Below are positions 23,802-33,107 of a DNA stretch of 43,527 bases, piece after piece. The stretch spans positions 1 through 43,527 of the forward strand of contig CALFPJ010000034.1 in assembly GCA_937919655.1 (NCBI GenBank). Reading direction: 5' to 3'. Position 1 is the first letter of the stretch. Every line of letters starts with the position of its first letter. Made by a program: the position numbers and the translations under genes. A model generated the notes under the pieces. The model was not told where the DNA came from. It saw only the letters and a list, made by a program, of their open reading frames with translations, and did no database searches. The stretch comes from an uncultured Gemmatimonadales bacterium (GTDB lineage Bacteria; Gemmatimonadota; Gemmatimonadetes; Longimicrobiales; Gaopeijiaceae).

Positions 23802-25517
23802 ATGGGTTCGCGAATGCGCATGACCCTGCTCCCGACCGTGACACGTAGCGCCCTAGCACTGGGACTCGTCGCACTCCTGGCTGTTGGCCTCATGGACCGC
23901 GTGCGATGGGACACACCTCTCACGGTGGACTCAGGCACGTCGGCGTCCGCGCTCGCGACAGCCCTCTCAACCGCACGCGGGCCCGGTGAAGCGCGGGAAC
24001 TGACCTACCGCGATGCGGTGCCCCCCACGCGCGAGGTATCCGCACTTCTCACAGGGACAGCCGCACGAGGCGATCGTGTCACGCTCTTCGTGCCGGGCTC
24101 ACTCCCCGAACTCGGGGTGACTCCGCCCCGTGACCCTGTCGCCATGCGCCGGTCGTCACTGACCCTCTCCCTCCGTGGGGCACCCGGTACGACGTTGCCG
24201 GTGATCATCGATGATCCATCGGGGACAGCAGACACGGTCTCGGTTCTATTTGGACCGTATGGGCTCGTCACCACCGCTGTCGCCGTCGAACCCACCAAGG
24301 CAGGCACGGGCCGGTGGCGGGTTCGCGCAGGCGGCGCGTCTGAGACCGTGTACGCGTGGACCCGTCCGGAAGCGCGAGTGCGGGCGCTCGTCGTCTCCGG
24401 CCCGCCGACTTGGGAATCGCGATACCTCGTGCGCGCACTTGAGTCGTCAGGGATGGTGGTGTCCGTGCATCAGAGTCTCGGACGCGACCTCGCTGTCACG
24501 ACCGAAGGGGTCGCGGTCCCAAGGACGCTCTCGGACTTCGACGCCTACGATGTGGTCGCCGTGGCGGGTTCCACAGACGTCTTGTCAGAGGAAGTCCTGC
24601 ATCAATGGGTAGCCGCGCGAGGCGGCGGCCTCCTGCTCTTGGGGGCATCGCCCACGAGTCAACCGCTCAGGGCTTGGTCAACCGGAGGGACGCCGACGCC
24701 GACGCCGGACAGCTCAATCAACTGGTCAGCGTTCGCTGAACTGGTCGCGCTCCCCCCCGCGCTGCTCGCGCCGAATACGGTGGGGCTGCCCCAGCCACAC
24801 CCAGGCACGCCCATCGCCTGGTCGGGAGGGAGCCCCGACGTTCCGAACCAGGTCTACGTCGCCGCCGGCTGGATGGGTCGCGGCCGCGTCTACTCCTCCG
24901 GGCTGGAGAGCTGGTCATGGGCGATGGAGGCCGGTCTCGTGGCCGAACACGCCGCATACTGGGAATCGGTCGTGGAGTGGCTCGCCGGAGGTCTCCGAGA
25001 AGACCTAGCGCTCACCGCGCAGCCCGGCGTGCCGTATGTCGCCTGGACGGGCGCGTTTAGGGGTAGGATCGGCGCGATGCCACAAGGTCTGACACTGACC
25101 CGGCCGCCGAGAAGCGTCGGCACCGGCCGCCCCGTGGACGCCGTTAGTGCGCCCACCGAGACGCTTCAGCTATCGGTGGGATCGGACGAAATCACGGTCG
25201 CTCACTTCGTCCCATTGATCTCCGGGGACCACATGCTGGGCGGCGACGCCAACCACGGAGCCGTCGTCACCACCGAGAACGAACGCCCGTCCTGGGTTCG
25301 TGCAGCACTGCAGATGGGGCACGCCGGTGCGGAGATTCGGTCCATTGCGTCCGCAACCACCACAGCCCCCCAGCCGCTAGGCACCCCCGCCTGGCGACGT
25401 TGGCTGAACTTCGTCTGCCTAGCAGGTCTCGCCTTGGCGGGATGGACCGCCACTCGGCTTGATGTTCATTCGGCCCGAGGGAAAGAGAGGCCAAGAAGCT
25501 CGCCCCCCCGTGCATAA
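23802..25517 (+). CDS. Membrane-anchored protein with a class I amidotransferase-like domain (MoxR-module partner)
   Basis: 571 residues, starting one base after the previous stop. An N-terminal helix (A-L-A-L-G-L-V-A-L-L-A-V-G-L, about 17-31) and a C-terminal helix (F-V-C-L-A-G-L-A-L-A-G-W) bracket a large periplasmic part. Residues ~190-310 read R-A-L-V-V-S-G-P-P-T-W-E-S-R-Y-L, D-A-Y-D-V-V-A-V-A-G-S and W-V-A-A-R-G-G-G-L-L-L-L-G. This is the GATase1-like Rossmann fold typical of the last gene in such operons. I see no catalytic Cys in the nucleophile turn, so it is probably non-enzymatic. It completes the plus-strand MoxR-DUF58-BatA-DUF4175/4159 run. Confidence 0.75.
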   Translation: MGSRMRMTLLPTVTRSALALGLVALLAVGLMDRVRWDTPLTVDSGTSASALATALSTARGPGEARELTYRDAVPPTREVSALLTGTAARGDRVTLFVPGSLPELGVTPPRDPVAMRRSSLTLSLRGAPGTTLPVIIDDPSGTADTVSVLFGPYGLVTTAVAVEPTKAGTGRWRVRAGGASETVYAWTRPEARVRALVVSGPPTWESRYLVRALESSGMVVSVHQSLGRDLAVTTEGVAVPRTLSDFDAYDVVAVAGSTDVLSEEVLHQWVAARGGGLLLLGASPTSQPLRAWSTGGTPTPTPDSSINWSAFAELVALPPALLAPNTVGLPQPHPGTPIAWSGGSPDVPNQVYVAAGWMGRGRVYSSGLESWSWAMEAGLVAEHAAYWESVVEWLAGGLREDLALTAQPGVPYVAWTGAFRGRIGAMPQGLTLTRPPRSVGTGRPVDAVSAPTETLQLSVGSDEITVAHFVPLISGDHMLGGDANHGAVVTTENERPSWVRAALQMGHAGAEIRSIASATTTAPQPLGTPAWRRWLNFVCLAGLALAGWTATRLDVHSARGKERPRSSPPRA

Positions 25518-26240
25518 CGTCGCCCAACCTCCGACCGAAGACCTGCGCCTTGGCATCCTGAGACCGCCGCCTCAGCGTCACACCGTGGGCGTTTCGGCGT
25601 GGGTTGGTGCGCGGATGCCTTCTGCAGACTCGTGGAACTCTCGCGGGGCTCCGGCAAACGCTTGTCACACCGAGTCTCTGCACTGCCTATCGGCTGGGGG
25701 TGCGCCTGAAACCATGCGATGGTCGCCGAAGCGATGCCCTGGTGCGCGCCCGACCGCATTCCGCGGACCAGAGCCAGAAGGGTTGGGTCGCTGAGCACCC
25801 TGGCTGACTGGATTGCGTCACGGTCAGAACTACTCTGGCCGAACCCTTTCTTCTCACGGTGGATTGAACCCGTGCGACTCGAATTCAACTGCTTCCGTAA
25901 CAGTCGGTGGCACGATCCGAGGTACGGTGACTTGGCCCCGTCCCAGGACCCTCTTGCCTGTGAGGCAGGCGACACGAGTCGCCTGTGATCAGGCGCGTTG
26001 CCGCGACCCAAGGAAGCCCGGTCCGATCGGGAGGCTCCAACGGGTCCAATCGGGATCGTTCGCGCCTGTAGCGACTGCCGAGCGAAACGATCAGCCGAGA
26101 GGCGATTCGATACCTTCAACGGAAGGAGGTATGTTTAGTGATTGGACCACGAGCGCCATCCTCAGAGGCCCGCTCGTAGGACCCTGCCAAGGCTCGGGCT
26201 CCAATCGGGAGGGAGCGAGTCGAATTCATCCGGAGGGAGA
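25518..26240. other. 723-base gene-free stretch with hairpins
   Basis: No gene is supported. A 217-codon minus-strand frame and a plus-strand frame overlap here, but both are Arg/Ser/Pro-rich and resemble nothing. At 25955-25995 are competing hairpins: an 8-bp perfect stem CAGGCGAC/GTCGCCTG at 25967-25986 with a 4-base loop, flanked by two GCCTGTGA-type copies (around 25957 and 25982) that could pair with adjacent AGGC. There is no T-run, so it is not a standard terminator. A strong GGAAGGAGGT at 26121-26130 is followed at once by ATG, too close to act as its ribosome-binding site. Confidence 0.4.
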
Positions 26241-26417
26241 ATGGCGCGACGCCCGAACTACGGCTTCGAAAAGAAGCAGCGCGAACTGCGAAAGCAGAAG
26301 AAGAATGAGGAGAAGGCCGAACGCCGCAGCCGTGAAGAGGGCACCGGTCCGGTGCCCACAATCGGAGAAGCCGGGTACGAGAACCCGCCTGAATTGGGAG
26401 CGCCTGATCACGGCTGA
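26241..26417 (+). CDS. Small highly charged protein (MARRPNYGFEKxQRE family)
   Basis: 58 residues starting M-A-R-R-P-N-Y-G-F-E-K-K-Q-R-E-L, followed by a Lys/Arg/Glu-rich helix (K-K-N-E-E-K-A-E-R-R-S-R-E-E) and a short acidic tail. GGAGGGAG ends directly before the ATG. I recognise the opening as a small conserved bacterial hypothetical family of unknown function. The charge pattern suggests a single helix, possibly nucleic-acid- or ribosome-associated (inference only). Its 3' end overlaps the start region of the methyltransferase-like gene, whose longer upstream frame is a shadow of this one. Confidence 0.7.
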   Translation: MARRPNYGFEKKQRELRKQKKNEEKAERRSREEGTGPVPTIGEAGYENPPELGAPDHG

Positions 26418-27009
26418 CAAGGGGGGCGACCTCGACGGGGAACTCGGCACACGCATCAGCGCCCTATGCGAAGAAGGTCGTGAGTTCTGGCATCGCTTCG
26501 ACCACGAGGTCCGCCAAGACGATTGGCACCCGTTCGTCCCCGCCGACTACAACGCGGTCCTGGCCGCGCTCATGCCGCTTCGCAAACCGGGTCGCCGGTT
26601 CCTCGAGTGGGGATCCGCCACGGGCGTGATCACCATAATGGCGGACCTGCTCGGCTTCGACTCCTGCGGGATCGAGCTCGACTCGTCTCTCGTAGACGTC
26701 GGGCGGGACCTCGCCTCGCGATGGCATTCGAACGCGCAGTTCGCCGCGGGGAGCTTCATTCCCATGGGATGGGAATGGAAGCTCTCCGACGGGGATGGTC
26801 GCCACGGAACGATCGGCCGAGGGCCGTCTGGCTACTTGGAACTCGGGCGTTCGCTAGACGACTTCGACGTCGTCTACGCCTTTCCGTGGATGGGGGAGGA
26901 GCCCATGATGCTCGACCTCATGCGCTGCCACGGCCGCGAAGACGCTCACTTGGTGCTACACACGACCCAGAACGGAACGAGGATCTACAGGGGCGGCAAA
27001 ATCGTGTAG
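26404..27009 (+). CDS. SAM-dependent methyltransferase-like protein
   Basis: About 200 residues. The core L-R-K-P-G-R-R-F-L-E-W-G-S-A-T-G-V-I-T-I-M-A is a Rossmann motif I (E/D-x-G-x-x-x-G), followed by G-F-D-S-C-G-I-E-L-D-S-S-L-V as the acidic motif II. D-D-F-D-V-V-Y-A-F-P-W-M-G-E-E lies where motif IV sits. The substrate is unknown. No ATG, GTG or TTG lies between the end of the small charged gene and the conserved part. CTG at 26404 with GGGAG just upstream is my best guess, and a GTG at 26332 is possible but would read through the overlapping gene. The frame stays open far upstream (to 25813), but that extension is not protein-like. Confidence 0.65.
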   Translation: MITADKGGDLDGELGTRISALCEEGREFWHRFDHEVRQDDWHPFVPADYNAVLAALMPLRKPGRRFLEWGSATGVITIMADLLGFDSCGIELDSSLVDVGRDLASRWHSNAQFAAGSFIPMGWEWKLSDGDGRHGTIGRGPSGYLELGRSLDDFDVVYAFPWMGEEPMMLDLMRCHGREDAHLVLHTTQNGTRIYRGGKIV

Positions 27010-27250
27010 CTCGCGATGAGCTCGGCGCGACTGAGGTGAATTCGGCGCGCCCCATTCAAGCGGCGCTCGCCTCGGCACTCGACGGTCTGGCCGCCCGCGC
27101 CGGCGGAGCAGCCGTGATTCGGGGTGCCGCGCGATTCACTCTTTGCAGAGCCGTCGCGATGGGCCTGATGTCACTCCTCGGACGAGCCTTTGGTGCAGTG
27201 CTGTGGCGCACCCTGGAAAGATGCCGCCTGCTCTGTCCACCTGACCCTGG

Positions 27251-27433
27251 TCACCCGAGGACGCGGCGTTTCGCTTCCTCGTGACTCATGGTTTGGCCGG
27301 CGTCCGCCTGGCGCTCCCCTTCCTCGACTTTTGCGAGGAAGTAGAGGCGTTCCATCGCGTCTTCAACGGTCGCGTCTTCAGGGAGATCGCGGACCGCATC
27401 GAGGACTCTCGACTTGACCTTGGAGTTGGGCAT
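27251..27433 (-). CDS. Small antitoxin-like protein (addiction-module type), no partner seen
   Basis: 60 residues: M-P-N-S-K-V-K-S-R-V-L-D-A-V-R-D-L-P-E-D, then T-V-E-D-A-M-E-R-L-Y-F-L-A-K-V-E-E-G and M-S-H-E-E-A-K-R-R-V-L-G. This matches the small helical proteins annotated as addiction-module antidotes, in which D-A-T-x-E-D-x-x-x-R-L-Y is a hallmark and S-H-E-E-x-K-R-R ends the protein. A RelE-type toxin gene normally follows. The sequence downstream on the same strand (27010-27250) holds no toxin-like frame, so it appears orphaned. ATG 27433 was preferred to GTG 27442. Confidence 0.6.
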   Translation of the reverse strand: MPNSKVKSRVLDAVRDLPEDATVEDAMERLYFLAKVEEGERQADAGQTMSHEEAKRRVLG

Positions 27434-28177
27434 TTCGATCACGCTCTAGGCTGGGGACATCTCAAACTACCCCGAAACAGGCCGATAGGGCCATGATCAG
27501 ATGGGTCGACGGTGATGCTCAATGACGCCCGACCACAGCAACCGGCCTAAACATCCCATGAGGTCTCGCGCTCCATAACGACTTTGGAAGTCTGCTGCGC
27601 GACTACAATGCAGACCGAGCGCCGCAGGCGCGAGCCACGACGCCATCCCGCGACAGCAGCGATTCCTTGCTAGCTGATCGTGGTTTGGGCGCCACCCGAC
27701 GACCAGGTCGGGATGGCGAGGGTCACCTCCGTACGTCACGGAAGGAGTTGGAGCCTGACCTCTGCACGCTCGGCCTCATGCACCCCCGTCGCCTATCTGT
27801 GTGACCACCTAACTCTCTTTATTCTACACTCTCCGCAAGCTTCTCGCCCAGCTGCGCGTCAAATTCTTGCAACATCAATGTCCAGCCCCGCAGTCGCGGG
27901 GCGTCGGAAGGGCTCAAGTACCAACCCGGCCCGCGATCTGCGGCGAGCGCTGTGCCGTCCGCCGCGCCGCATTTTCATCTAACCCTTAGTTCAAAAAGCG
28001 GCGATGGTCGAGTGACGAAGGACGGCCCCGCTCTCCGGGCCTAGGGGCCGAAACCGCGATCACGAGCGACTACCACGCCGCGCCACGCCCTACCAATCCC
28101 ACGCCCCACCCGCTTGCCCGCCCGCCCGTCGCGCTCCACAATCGCAGTCCAACGTTCGACCCCAGCGAGACGCCAGC
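27434..28177. other. 744-base stretch with no intact gene
   Basis: Apart from a possible gene end at 27819-27980 (listed separately), I see no supported coding sequence between the antitoxin-like gene and tldD. The 100-codon plus-strand frame around 27680-27982 has unlikely composition. The last 180 bases are very C-rich and form the leader of tldD; no clear sigma-70 promoter stands out there. Confidence 0.4.
27819..27980 (-). pseudogene. Possible 3' remnant of an unidentified gene
   Basis: Read leftward, one frame open from a stop near 27980 gives A-D-G-T-A-L-A-A-D-R-G-P-G-W-Y-L, then L-R-G-W-T-L-M-L-Q-E-F-D-A-Q-L-G-E-K-L-A and a stop at 27819. The composition is protein-like and closes with a natural-looking helix. 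There is no start codon for the upstream part, so it would be a gene tail whose head has been lost. No family is recognisable. Confidence 0.3.
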
Positions 28178-29779
28178 ATGCGACGTAGAGACTTCATCAT
28201 CACCGGAGGCGCGGCAGCCGCGGGCATAGCGCTCGCCCCACACGGGCTGCGCGGGCTTGTTCGCCCCAGCGTGGGGGACGCCTACAATCGGGACGTGGCG
28301 GAGGCCGCCCTGGATGCCGCGACTCGGGCCGGCGCTTCCTATGCCGACGTGCGCGTGAGCACGAACAGAAGTCAAAATGTCAGTACCCGAGAGCAACTCG
28401 TGACCGGCCTCTCGGACAGCGAGACTTCCGGAGTCGGGGTGCGCGCCCTGGTCGAGGGAACTTGGGGATTCGCCGCCTCTCGGATTCTCACGAACGACTC
28501 CGCCGAAGAAGTCGCCCGCAAGGCCGTATCGCAGGCGCGCGCCAACCGCGCTGCCCAGCGTCGCCCGGTGGAGTTGGCGTCGATCGGCCCCTCCGAAGAA
28601 GGTGAGTGGCGCAGCCCCATCGAAGTGGACCCGTTCGACGTCTCTATCGAGGACAAGGTCGACCTGCTCTTAAGGGCGAACGCGGCAGCTACTCAGGTGA
28701 GAGGCGCCCGCTTCGCATCGTCCTCCCTGAGCTTCATCCGCGAGGAAAAGTTCTTCGCCTCGACGGACGGCATCGTCACGAACCAAACGGTCTACCGCTG
28801 CTGGCCCCGGCTCTCTGTGTCCGCCGTGGCCGCAGACGGCTCCGACTTTCAATCGCGGGACTCGACGCCACTCCAGCCGATGGGGCTCGGATGGGAGTAC
28901 GTGCGCGACGCCGACCTAGTGGGCAAAGCACCAATCTGGGCTGAGGAGGCCGTGCAAAAACTGTCAGCACGCTCCGTCGAGCCAGGCCTCTGGGACCTCG
29001 TCCTGCTTCCGAGCCACCTCTTCCTCACGCTGCATGAGTCGATCGCCCACCCGACTGAACTGGATCGCATCCAGGGTTTCGAAGCCAACTACGCAGGAAC
29101 GTCCTTCATCTATCCGGTAGAGGACTACCTGGGTTCGTTCCGATACGGCCCGGACTTTATGAACATCCAGGGCGAGCGCTCGGCGGCAGGCGGCCTCGCC
29201 ACCGTCGGATGGGACGATGAGGGCGTGCGGCCAGAAGAGTATTTCATCGTGAAGGACGGCATCCTCAACGACCTGCAGACAACCCGCGAACAGGCCCCCT
29301 GGCTTGCCGACTGGTATCGGTCCCAAGGTCGCGAAGTGCGCTCGCACGGCAACTCCTACGCCCAGTCCTGGGCCGATGTCCAGTTCCAGCGTATGCCCAA
29401 CACGAACCTCATGCCGAACCAGGAGCGTGACGTTTCGCTCGATGAACTGGTGAGCGAAGTCGACAAGGGCATCGTCATCGAGGGGCGCGGCTCCTATTCC
29501 ATAGATCAACAGCGCTACAACGCTCAGTTTGGCGGCCAAGTGTTTTACGAGATCAAGAACGGCAAGATCGAAGGCATGCTCAAAGACGCCTCCTACCAGA
29601 TTCGCACCCCGGAATTCTGGAACTCGATGGATCAGATCGGCGGACCGAGCACGTACGAACTCGGGGGGACCTTCGGCGACGGAAAAGGACAACCTGGCCA
29701 AGCCAACGCGGTTTCCCACGGATGTCCGGCGAGCCGATTCCGTGACGTGACCGTGCTGAATACGGCTCGTAACGGCTAG
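28178..29779 (+). CDS. tldD: TldD-family metalloprotease with Tat signal
   Basis: 533 residues. The start M-R-R-R-D-F-I-I-T-G-G-A-A-A-A-G is a twin-arginine signal, so this TldD is predicted to be exported folded. The mature part is a full TldD/PmbA-fold protein. The zinc motif H-E-S-I-A-H (H-E-x-x-x-H) is at 286-291 followed by P-T-E-L-D-R, and the third ligand is probably Cys516 in S-H-G-C-P-A-S-R. TldD pairs with TldE to form a heterodimeric protease that degrades unfolded peptides and matures ribosomal peptides such as microcins, normally in the cytosol. A second, similar tldD and a tldE follow, so the three probably work together. Confidence 0.95.
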   Translation: MRRRDFIITGGAAAAGIALAPHGLRGLVRPSVGDAYNRDVAEAALDAATRAGASYADVRVSTNRSQNVSTREQLVTGLSDSETSGVGVRALVEGTWGFAASRILTNDSAEEVARKAVSQARANRAAQRRPVELASIGPSEEGEWRSPIEVDPFDVSIEDKVDLLLRANAAATQVRGARFASSSLSFIREEKFFASTDGIVTNQTVYRCWPRLSVSAVAADGSDFQSRDSTPLQPMGLGWEYVRDADLVGKAPIWAEEAVQKLSARSVEPGLWDLVLLPSHLFLTLHESIAHPTELDRIQGFEANYAGTSFIYPVEDYLGSFRYGPDFMNIQGERSAAGGLATVGWDDEGVRPEEYFIVKDGILNDLQTTREQAPWLADWYRSQGREVRSHGNSYAQSWADVQFQRMPNTNLMPNQERDVSLDELVSEVDKGIVIEGRGSYSIDQQRYNAQFGGQVFYEIKNGKIEGMLKDASYQIRTPEFWNSMDQIGGPSTYELGGTFGDGKGQPGQANAVSHGCPASRFRDVTVLNTARNG

Positions 29780-29946
29780 GCGGGCCGGAGACGCCTGAGG
29801 GCGGCGACGGCGATTTGAGGCCGCTCGACCCCACGCATCCGATAGCGAGAACACTCGGGCGCTGGTTGCTGGCTTCCGGCACCCGCGGCACATTGGCGGC
29901 TCGATCGTGCCGGTCTTCCGGTCCGGTGAATCTTAGGGGAGGGGAC

Positions 29947-31566
29947 ATGAAGCGTAGGGACTTTGTACGGCACAGCGCGTTAACTGCGGCGGGACTGGGC
30001 ATAGCGGGCAATTCCAACCTGCTGCACGGCATCCTCGTCCCTACGACCCTAGGTCTGGGTATCACACAGGATCGAGACGCGCTCGGCGCCGTAGCACTCA
30101 ACGCCGCCAGCATGGCCGGAGCTGACTACGCGGACATCCGCATCTCCACGAATCGCACGCAGCGGATGGGCACGCGCGAAACGATCGTCACCGGGGTCAT
30201 GGACAGCGAAACCTCAGGCTTCGGCATTCGTGTGCTCGTCGATGGCACGTGGGGCTTCGCCGCCTCACGCGACGTCTCCCAGGACGAGGTCGCCCGCGTC
30301 GCCCGTGTCGCTGTCGCGCAGGCGCGCGCCAACCGAGCGGCCCAGCGCCGACCGGTTGAACTCGCTCCGCTCGACTGGACCGGCCGTGGAGAGTGGCGCA
30401 GTCCTGTCGAGATCGAGCCATTCGACATCCCCATCGAAGACAAGGTCGCGCTCCTCTTGGAGGCCAATCTGGCCGCCATGGCCGTGCCCGGCATCGCTTT
30501 CGCCAGCTCCAACATGTCGTTCCTGCGCGAGGAGAAGTACTTCGCCTCGACCGAAGGTGTGATCACAGATCAGACCATCTACAAGGCGGCCGGGGGCGTG
30601 AACGTCACCGCCGTTGCGCCCGACCGCTCCGACTTTCAGTCGCGCAGCAGCACCGACGTCATGCCAAAGGGTGTCGGCTACGAGCACATCCTCGCCTCCG
30701 ACCTCGTCGGTGGGGCTCCGAGGTGGGCAGAAGATGCCGTGCAGAAACTCTCGGCCAAATCGGTCGACCCGGGTCGCTACGACCTCGTGTTACGGCCTTC
30801 GCATCTGTGGTTGACGATCCACGAAGCGATCGCACATCCCACGGAACTCGATCGCATCATGGGCTTCGAAGCGAACTACGCTGGCACGTCGTTCATCTCT
30901 TCGCCGGAGGAGTTCTTAGGCAAGTTCCGCTACGGCCCCGACATCATGAATATTCAGGGTGAGCGGAAGACGCCGGGCGCGCTGTCGACGGTGGGTTGGG
31001 ACGATGAGGGCGTGAAGCCGGACGAGTACCTCATTGTGAAGGACGGCATCCTGAACGACTTGCAGACCACACGGGAGCAGGCCCCGTGGTTGACGGATTG
31101 GTATCGCTCGCAGGGACACACCATGCGCTCGCACGGGAACTCCTACGGCCAGTCCTGGGCTGTGACTCAGTTCCAGAGGATGCCGAATGTGAATCTGTTG
31201 CCCCACCCCGAGCGGGACGTCAGCGAGGAGGAACTCATCGGCGGCGTGGAGAACGGTATCCTGATTGATGGAGACGGTTCGTTCTCCATCGATCAACAGC
31301 GCTACAACGCCCAGTTCGGCGGCCAGACGTACTTCGAGATCAAGGGCGGCAAGATCACCGGCATGTTGAAGGACGTCGCCTATCAGATCCGGACGCCCGA
31401 GTTCTGGAACGCCATGGACCTGATCGGCGGAGAGAGCACCTATCTCATGGCAGGCGCCTTCGGCGACGCGAAGGGCCAGCCGGCCCAATCGAATTCGATT
31501 TCGCACGGATGCCCGACCACGCGGCATCGTGACATCACGATCATCAACACCGGCCGGAGGGCCTGA
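29947..31566 (+). CDS. tldD: Second TldD-family metalloprotease with Tat signal
   Basis: 539 residues from ATG 29947, preceded by AGGGGAGGGG. The frame runs further upstream but that part is not protein-like. M-K-R-R-D-F-V-R-H-S-A-L-T-A-A-G-L-G is a Tat signal. The zinc motif H-E-A-I-A-H at 292-297 and S-H-G-C-P-T-T-R near the end match the first copy. Long stretches are near-identical between the two proteins, including the approximately 60 residues after the zinc motif and the Y-N-A-Q-F-G-G-Q block, so they arose by tandem duplication. It ends 4 bases before the tldE start codon, so tldE translation is closely linked to this copy. Confidence 0.95.
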   Translation: MKRRDFVRHSALTAAGLGIAGNSNLLHGILVPTTLGLGITQDRDALGAVALNAASMAGADYADIRISTNRTQRMGTRETIVTGVMDSETSGFGIRVLVDGTWGFAASRDVSQDEVARVARVAVAQARANRAAQRRPVELAPLDWTGRGEWRSPVEIEPFDIPIEDKVALLLEANLAAMAVPGIAFASSNMSFLREEKYFASTEGVITDQTIYKAAGGVNVTAVAPDRSDFQSRSSTDVMPKGVGYEHILASDLVGGAPRWAEDAVQKLSAKSVDPGRYDLVLRPSHLWLTIHEAIAHPTELDRIMGFEANYAGTSFISSPEEFLGKFRYGPDIMNIQGERKTPGALSTVGWDDEGVKPDEYLIVKDGILNDLQTTREQAPWLTDWYRSQGHTMRSHGNSYGQSWAVTQFQRMPNVNLLPHPERDVSEEELIGGVENGILIDGDGSFSIDQQRYNAQFGGQTYFEIKGGKITGMLKDVAYQIRTPEFWNAMDLIGGESTYLMAGAFGDAKGQPAQSNSISHGCPTTRHRDITIINTGRRA

Positions 31567-31570
31567 TCCC

Positions 31571-32917
31571 ATGGCGAACTTCATTTCCCGCGAAGAGGCC
31601 CAGCGGATCACCGAACGCGCGCTGTCGTTTTCGAAAGCCGACCAGGCACGGGCCAACCTCTCGAGTTCCGACACCGGCAACACTCGCTTCGCGCAGAACC
31701 AGATGAGCACGTCCGGTGACGCGACCAACGCGACGTTGAGTATCACGAGCGCGCTTGGCACCAAGGTGGCGTCCGCGACGACTAACATCTTCACCGACGA
31801 CGCGCTTCGTCGCGTCGTCGAAACCAGCGAGCAGTTGGCCCGCCTCGTGCCCGAGAACGAAGAGTACATGGGCGAACTCGGACCGCAGAGTTATCCGGAG
31901 ACGAAGCCCTACTTCGAGTCCACAGGGGACCTCGCGCCTGAGCGTCGGGCCCTGGCTATCGCGGCGGTGACCGAGCAGGCCGCATCCCGGAATCTCATCT
32001 CGACAGGGTTTCTCATTCATGAGGCTGCGAGCGAGGCCGTAGCGACGACGAAGGGCTTGTTTGCCTACGGCACGAGCACCCGTGTGAACTTCACGACGAC
32101 CGTGCGTACGCCCGACGGTACCGGCTCGGGCTGGGCCGGCACGAGCGCTCACGACTTCGATGATCTCGACACCACCGCCATGGGCGCGACAGCCGTCGAG
32201 AAAGCGATGCGCTCGCGGAACCCCCGTGCCGTCGAGCCCGGCCGCTGGACCGTCATCATGGAGCCCACCACCGTGGGCAATATGGTCGGCCTCATGATGA
32301 ACCAACTCGGCGCCCGTGGGGCGGACGAGGGCCGTTCATTCTTCAGCAAGGAGGGCGGCGGCACCAAAATCGGCCAGCAGTTCATCGACAGCCGGGTCAA
32401 CATCCATTCGGACCCAGGCGACCGCAGCATCTTCTCGGATCCCTTTGACGGTGTGGGGCTTCCGAACAAAGCCATGACGTGGGTCCAAGACGGCATGCTG
32501 CAGAACCTCGACTACGACCGCTATTGGGCCGATCGGCAGGGTAAACAGCCCACCGGCTTCCCGTCGGGCTGGTACATGGGCGGCGGGAACTCGACCGTGG
32601 ATGAGATGATCCGCTCCACCGAGCGGGGACTGTTACTCACCCGTTTCTGGTACATCCGCGGCGTGGACCCGCGTACGATTCTGTACACGGGCCTCACGCG
32701 CGACGGCACCTTCCTCATTGAGAACGGCGAAATCAGCCATCCGGTGAAGAACTTCCGCTGGAACGAGTCGCCCATCTTCATGCTCAACAACATCGAGATG
32801 ATGGGCGAGCCGGTCAGGATCTCTTCGGGCGAGTCGTCCGGGCTGACCAACGCGGTGGTTGTGCCGCCGCTCAAGGTGCGGGACTTCACGTTTACTTCGT
32901 TGTCGGACGCGATTTAA
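31571..32917 (+). CDS. tldE: TldE/PmbA-family protein, partner of TldD
   Basis: 448 residues from ATG 31571. It has the TldE fold without the H-E-x-x-x-H zinc motif; the equivalent region reads [24 protein letters not shown] and the closing [10 protein letters not shown] are typical. TldE is the non-catalytic half of the TldD/TldE protease. Unlike both TldD proteins encoded just upstream, it has no Tat or Sec signal. The heterodimer could therefore only form if TldE is co-exported with TldD in a folded complex or if some TldD stays inside. It ends the operon; a strong terminator follows. Confidence 0.93.
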   Translation: MANFISREEAQRITERALSFSKADQARANLSSSDTGNTRFAQNQMSTSGDATNATLSITSALGTKVASATTNIFTDDALRRVVETSEQLARLVPENEEYMGELGPQSYPETKPYFESTGDLAPERRALAIAAVTEQAASRNLISTGFLIHEAASEAVATTKGLFAYGTSTRVNFTTTVRTPDGTGSGWAGTSAHDFDDLDTTAMGATAVEKAMRSRNPRAVEPGRWTVIMEPTTVGNMVGLMMNQLGARGADEGRSFFSKEGGGTKIGQQFIDSRVNIHSDPGDRSIFSDPFDGVGLPNKAMTWVQDGMLQNLDYDRYWADRQGKQPTGFPSGWYMGGGNSTVDEMIRSTERGLLLTRFWYIRGVDPRTILYTGLTRDGTFLIENGEISHPVKNFRWNESPIFMLNNIEMMGEPVRISSGESSGLTNAVVVPPLKVRDFTFTSLSDAI

Positions 32918-32940
32918 AGGGAGCGGACGAATGCGTGATT

Positions 32941-32978
32941 CAGGCCCCCTTCCCACTTGTGGGGAGGGGGCCTGTTTT
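32941..32978 (+). terminator. Rho-independent terminator after tldE
   Basis: CAGGCCCCCTTCCCAC and its near-complement TGGGGAGGGGGCCTG enclose a 3-base loop (32941-32974), and TTTTGTGTT follows. It lies 24 bases after the tldE stop and closes the tldD-tldD-tldE transcript. Confidence 0.9.
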
Positions 32979-33107
32979 GTGTTGAGGCTGTCTCATGTGG
33001 TGGAAGGTGTCCAAGATGGAGATCAAAGCACCTGACACTTTTCGGTGGACACGATAGCCCGTTCTGCCCATACTGAATTACGAAGGAATAACGAAGGAGG
33101 ATCAACT

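Noticed and set aside
25466..26119. 217-codon minus-strand frame in the gap after the MoxR module
   Set aside because: Composition is not protein-like, it overlaps the end of a real gene and other open frames, and no motif or ribosome-binding site supports it.
25813..26403. Upstream extension of the methyltransferase-like frame
   Set aside because: Not protein-like, and between 26241 and 26400 it runs antiphase through a recognisable small gene.
32941..32978. Inverted repeat after tldE as an insertion-sequence end
   Set aside because: A T-run follows, there is no partner end, and it is placed directly after an operon; it is a standard terminator.
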